The translations under genes and the position numbers were made by a program. Below the pieces are notes generated by a model. The model had not been told where the DNA came from. It saw only the letters and a list, made by a program, of their open reading frames with translations, and searched no databases. Positions 61,518-64,000 of a stretch of 64,000 nucleotides of DNA are shown here, piece by piece. Source of the DNA: Kitasatospora acidiphila. Lineage in GTDB: Bacteria; Actinomycetota; Actinomycetes; Streptomycetales; Streptomycetaceae. Location of the stretch: assembly GCF_006636205.1 (NCBI RefSeq), contig NZ_VIGB01000003.1:1860001-1924000 (forward strand). The letters are read 5' to 3'. Each line of letters begins with the position of its first letter. The stretch's first letter is position 1.

Positions 61518-62309
61518 ATGAGTTCCGACCGCTACCACTGGGATCGCTCGCACCCCGGCCTGACGGCGCTGCGCGAGGCGATCGAGCCCGTGCGCCGGGA
61601 GGTCGTCAGCCATCCGATCTACCAGGGGCTGAACTCCTTGGAGCGGGTCCGGACGTTCCAGGAGCGCCATGTGTTCGCGGTCTGGGACTTCATGTCGCTG
61701 CTCAAGTGCCTGCAGCGGCGGCTCACTTGCGTGGAGCTCCCGTGGCTGCCGAGCGGGCCGACGGCGAGCCGCCGGTTGATCAACGAGATCGTGCTGGTCG
61801 AGGAGAGCGATGAGCTCGGCGACGGCTACATCAGCCACTTCGAGCTCTACCTGGACGGGATGGCCCGGGCCGGCGCCGACACCGGGCCGGTGAACGACTT
61901 CCTGCGGCTGCTCGGCAACGGGACCGGCGTGACCGAGGCGGCGAAGTCGGCCGAGATCCCGTCGGCGGCCGCCGAGTTCATGGCGGTCACCTGGGACATC
62001 ATCGAGAACTCGCCGGTGCACTGCCAGGCCGCGGCGTTCGCGTTCGGCCGCGAGGACCTGATCCCGGAGATGTTCGAGCAGGTGATCCGGATCGAGGACG
62101 CGAACGGCCGGCTGACCGTGTTCAAGGACTACCTCGCGCGCCACATCGAGGTGGACGGCGAGCAGCACACGCCGATGGCCATGCAGATGCTGATCGACCT
62201 CTGCGGCGACGACAAGGAACGCTGGACCCAGTGCGCCGACACGGTCACCCGCGCGCTGTCCGCCCGGGTCGCCCTGTGGGACGGGATCCTCGCCGACTGC
62301 GGCGCGTGA
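61518..62309 (+). CDS. DUF3050 / haem-oxygenase-like protein
   Basis: A 263-residue helical protein of the DUF3050 family, in the haem-oxygenase-like fold that also holds di-iron oxidases. Motifs are [65 protein letters not shown] and [16 protein letters not shown]. The regularly placed His and Glu (ERH, EESDE, SHFE, ARHIE, GEQH) could form an iron site. ATG 61518 follows CAGGAG. Divergent from the graspetide cassette. Function unknown; an oxidase role is inferred. Confidence 0.78.
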   Translation: MSSDRYHWDRSHPGLTALREAIEPVRREVVSHPIYQGLNSLERVRTFQERHVFAVWDFMSLLKCLQRRLTCVELPWLPSGPTASRRLINEIVLVEESDELGDGYISHFELYLDGMARAGADTGPVNDFLRLLGNGTGVTEAAKSAEIPSAAAEFMAVTWDIIENSPVHCQAAAFAFGREDLIPEMFEQVIRIEDANGRLTVFKDYLARHIEVDGEQHTPMAMQMLIDLCGDDKERWTQCADTVTRALSARVALWDGILADCGA

Positions 62310-62450
62310 GCCCGAACGGACTCCGAGTGGGGGACTCGGGAGGCCGCTGACCTGGGGGTTTCACAGGTTCACCCGTGCGGGGTGCGGCGCTGCCCGGCTC
62401 GTTGGGGAACGAGCTGGGCAGCCCAGTCCCCCACCCCAGGGAGAACCCCC

Positions 62451-62741
62451 TTGAAGCGCATCCTTCACGCGGCCGGCGTCGTCGCCGCCGCTGCCGCCCT
62501 GTGCCTGACCACCGCCACCAGCGCCGGCGCGGCCACCGGGACGCTCGTCCTCAACGGCCAGCGGATCACGAATCCGCAAGGCTGCTACAACTCGGATCTC
62601 TGGCCGATGGGAGTCGGCAACGAGACCGACAAGGCCGTGCTCGTCTTCGACGGCGGCGACTGCGATGGGCAGGTCATCGCCTCGCTGCCGCCCGGTCGGA
62701 ACGGCGTCTTCGAGTTCGGTGCCAGCGTGCGCGTCCCCTGA
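62451..62741 (+). CDS. Small secreted protein
   Basis: A 96-residue exported protein. The signal peptide (KRILHAAGVVAAAAALCL, cleavage near GAATG) is followed by about 65 residues: TLVLNGQRITNPQGCYNSD, WPMGVGNETD, VLVFDGGDCDGQVI and FEFGASVRV. Two cysteines probably form a disulfide. The start is TTG 62451 with AGGGAGA upstream; no ATG gives a signal peptide. I know similar small secreted streptomycete proteins of unknown function. A terminator hairpin follows. Confidence 0.75.
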   Translation: MKRILHAAGVVAAAAALCLTTATSAGAATGTLVLNGQRITNPQGCYNSDLWPMGVGNETDKAVLVFDGGDCDGQVIASLPPGRNGVFEFGASVRVP

Positions 62742-62750
62742 CCGACCGCA

Positions 62751-62786
62751 GGCCGCCCCCGCCCACGACGGCGGGGGCGGCCTTTT
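62751..62786 (+). terminator. Terminator after the small secreted gene
   Basis: GGCCGCCCCCGCC at 62751-62763 pairs perfectly with GGCGGGGGCGGCC at 62770-62782 and is followed by TTTT. It lies between convergent genes. Confidence 0.9.
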
Positions 62787-62792
62787 CGCGTG

Positions 62793-63689
62793 TCACGCCT
62801 GCCCGTTGAGCGCCCGCACCGCCGCCCATGGGTGGCCGTGGTGGGCGGCGAGGGCGGCGCGGGCGGCGGTGGGGGTGGCGCCGGTGACCAGGGTGACCAG
62901 GGCGGTGGGGGTTTCGTCGGCGCAGGCGGCCAGCACCTCGGCGGCGGTATCCGGGGTGACCTGGCAGGCCGTCACCAGGGTGCGGACGGCGCGCTCGCGC
63001 AGCTTGGCGTTGCGGGCGGAGGCGGCGATCATCAGGTTGGACCAGGTGCGGCCGCTGCGCACCATCAAGGCGGTGGAGAAGGCGTTGAGGGCCAGCTTCT
63101 GCGCGGTGCCCGCCTTCATCCGGGTGGAGCCGGTGACCACCTCGGGGCCGGTGTCCAGGGCGATGTGCAGGTCGGCCAACTGGGCGATGGGGGCTGCCGG
63201 GTCGCCGGAGAGCAGCGCCGTCGCCGCACCGATCGAACGGGCCTCGCGCAGGGCGGCGGCGACGTAGGGGGTGCGGCCGCTGGCGGTGACCCCGATGACC
63301 AGGTCGCCGCGGACCGGGGCGTCCTCGGGGTGCTCGTCGGGCGCGTGGTCCTCGGCGTCCTCGCGTGCGGTGCCGCGGGCGCCGGGGCCGCCGGCGAGGT
63401 GGGCGATCACGGTCTCGGGGCCGACGCCGTAGGTGGGGCCGAGTTCGACGGCGTCGCCGAGGGCGATCCGGCCGCTGGTGCCGGCACCGTAGTAGTGGAT
63501 CCGCCGGCCCGCGCGCAGCACGGCGAGGGCGGTGTCCACCAGTTCGGCCAGTTGCGGGAGCGCGGCGCGGACGGCGGCGGGCACGGTGGCGTCCTGGTCG
63601 TTGATCAGCTCCAGGAGTTCGAAGGTGCCGAGTCGGTCGATCGTGAGGGTGTCGGGGTTGCGTTGCTCGGTCGGCGGCAGGGAAGGCAT
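62793..63689 (-). CDS. murQ: N-acetylmuramic acid 6-phosphate etherase
   Basis: A 298-residue SIS-domain lyase that splits MurNAc-6-P into GlcNAc-6-P and D-lactate in peptidoglycan recycling. The family text TEQRNPDTLTIDRLGTFELL opens it, the sugar-phosphate site is IHYYGAGTSGRIALGDAVEL and GPTYG, then VIGVTASGRTPYVAAAL and EVVTGSTRMKAGTAQKLALN. The C-terminal part is helical. ATG 63689 is chosen with GGAG upstream; the frame runs on to 63791. Divergent from the AhpD-like gene. Confidence 0.92.
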   Translation of the reverse strand: MPSLPPTEQRNPDTLTIDRLGTFELLELINDQDATVPAAVRAALPQLAELVDTALAVLRAGRRIHYYGAGTSGRIALGDAVELGPTYGVGPETVIAHLAGGPGARGTAREDAEDHAPDEHPEDAPVRGDLVIGVTASGRTPYVAAALREARSIGAATALLSGDPAAPIAQLADLHIALDTGPEVVTGSTRMKAGTAQKLALNAFSTALMVRSGRTWSNLMIAASARNAKLRERAVRTLVTACQVTPDTAAEVLAACADETPTALVTLVTGATPTAARAALAAHHGHPWAAVRALNGQA

Positions 63690-63789
63690 CGGCGGCTCCT
63701 GGATGTGTGCGTCAACTGCCCGGCAGCGTAGGGGACCAAGCGGGTGAATCGGCGCCGGTAGGGCAGCGGGACGTCGGTATATTGCGGCC

Positions 63790-64000
63790 ATGACAGCACC
63801 TGAGCCCCGCCTGAACCTGCGTCAACTCTCCCGCGACAACTACGCCGCGATGCTGAAGCTGACTGCCGTCGTCGACCAGGCCGCCGTGGACGCCGGTCTG
63901 GAGAAGCCGCTCCTCGAGCTGGTCCGGATCCGCGCCTCGCAGATCAACGGCTGCGCGTTCTGCCTGGACATGCACACCAAGGACGCCCGGCACGCGGGCG
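63790..64000 (+). CDS. Carboxymuconolactone decarboxylase (AhpD-like), partial
   Basis: The first 70 residues are present; the gene runs off the window. It has PRLNLRQLSRDNYAAMLKLT, then LLELVRIRASQINGCAFCLD, MHTKDARHAG. E-x11-C-x-x-C-x3-H is the AhpD-like redox motif, so this is an alkylhydroperoxidase-type CMD-domain protein. ATG 63790; the upstream gene is divergent murQ, about 100 bp away. Confidence 0.88.
   Translation, partial: MTAPEPRLNLRQLSRDNYAAMLKLTAVVDQAAVDAGLEKPLLELVRIRASQINGCAFCLDMHTKDARHAG

Overview
The window reads as chromosomal DNA of a high-GC filamentous actinomycete of the family Streptomycetaceae (Streptomyces or Kitasatospora type; the genus cannot be settled from sequence alone). 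The signs are very GC-rich coding with strong third-position bias, frequent GTG and TTG starts, a SARP/NB-ARC regulator, a CHAP protein carrying two spore-associated-protein-A-like domains, an RsbW-like anti-sigma kinase, an XRE/TPR regulator, many SDR, TetR, LysR and MFS genes, and families largely confined to streptomycetes. No database search was run; family names rest on recognisable motifs and remembered family sequences.

Layout. 0-4 kb: an AccD/AccA-like carboxyltransferase with odd AT-rich palindromes in its linker, then decayed DNA (transposase and quinone-oxidoreductase remnants, 8-bp and 7-bp tandem repeats). 4-13.5 kb: a broken MFS pump beside its HxlR regulator, an anti-sigma kinase and an XRE/TPR regulator, a probable copper-responsive pair behind a CsoR-like palindrome, an AlkZ-type winged-helix protein and a secreted GH27 alpha-galactosidase. 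13.5-28 kb: tRNA-Cys, then small oxidoreductase, VOC, SDR and regulator genes. 28-34.7 kb: secreted proteins (B-lectin, S53 protease, CHAP-SapA-SapA) around a membrane-spanning XRE protein. 34.8-44 kb: SARP regulator, Hsp15-like protein, and a lipid block (TetR-GlpD, alkyl-DHAP-synthase-like oxidase, diacylglycerol kinase). 42.4-48.3 kb: a Mur set outside the usual division cluster (murF, GT2, murJ, murE), with a MurE lacking the usual DNPR motif. 48.3-57.6 kb: acetyltransferase, thioesterase, transporters, a short ThrRS behind a leader peptide with three Thr codons and a terminator hairpin, a membrane protein of unknown role, and a baeRF-type protein. 57.7-61.2 kb: a graspetide (ATP-grasp RiPP) cassette bracketed by a 32-bp direct repeat. 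61.5-64 kb: DUF3050, a small secreted protein, MurQ and the start of an AhpD-like gene.

The most interesting system is the graspetide cassette: XRE/TPR regulator, a 41-residue precursor apparently without a leader, an ATP-grasp maturase, a PIMT-like methyltransferase (frameshifted here) and a small accessory protein. They are co-directional and tightly coupled (GTGA and ATGA overlaps), and the 32-bp repeat lies about 50 bp outside each end. Second is the apparent threonine attenuator in front of the ThrRS paralogue.

A caution on quality: seven otherwise normal genes carry nine single-base undercounts, all placed in or beside G or C runs of 4-5 bases. This looks like systematic sequencing error, so most frameshifted genes here are probably intact in the organism.
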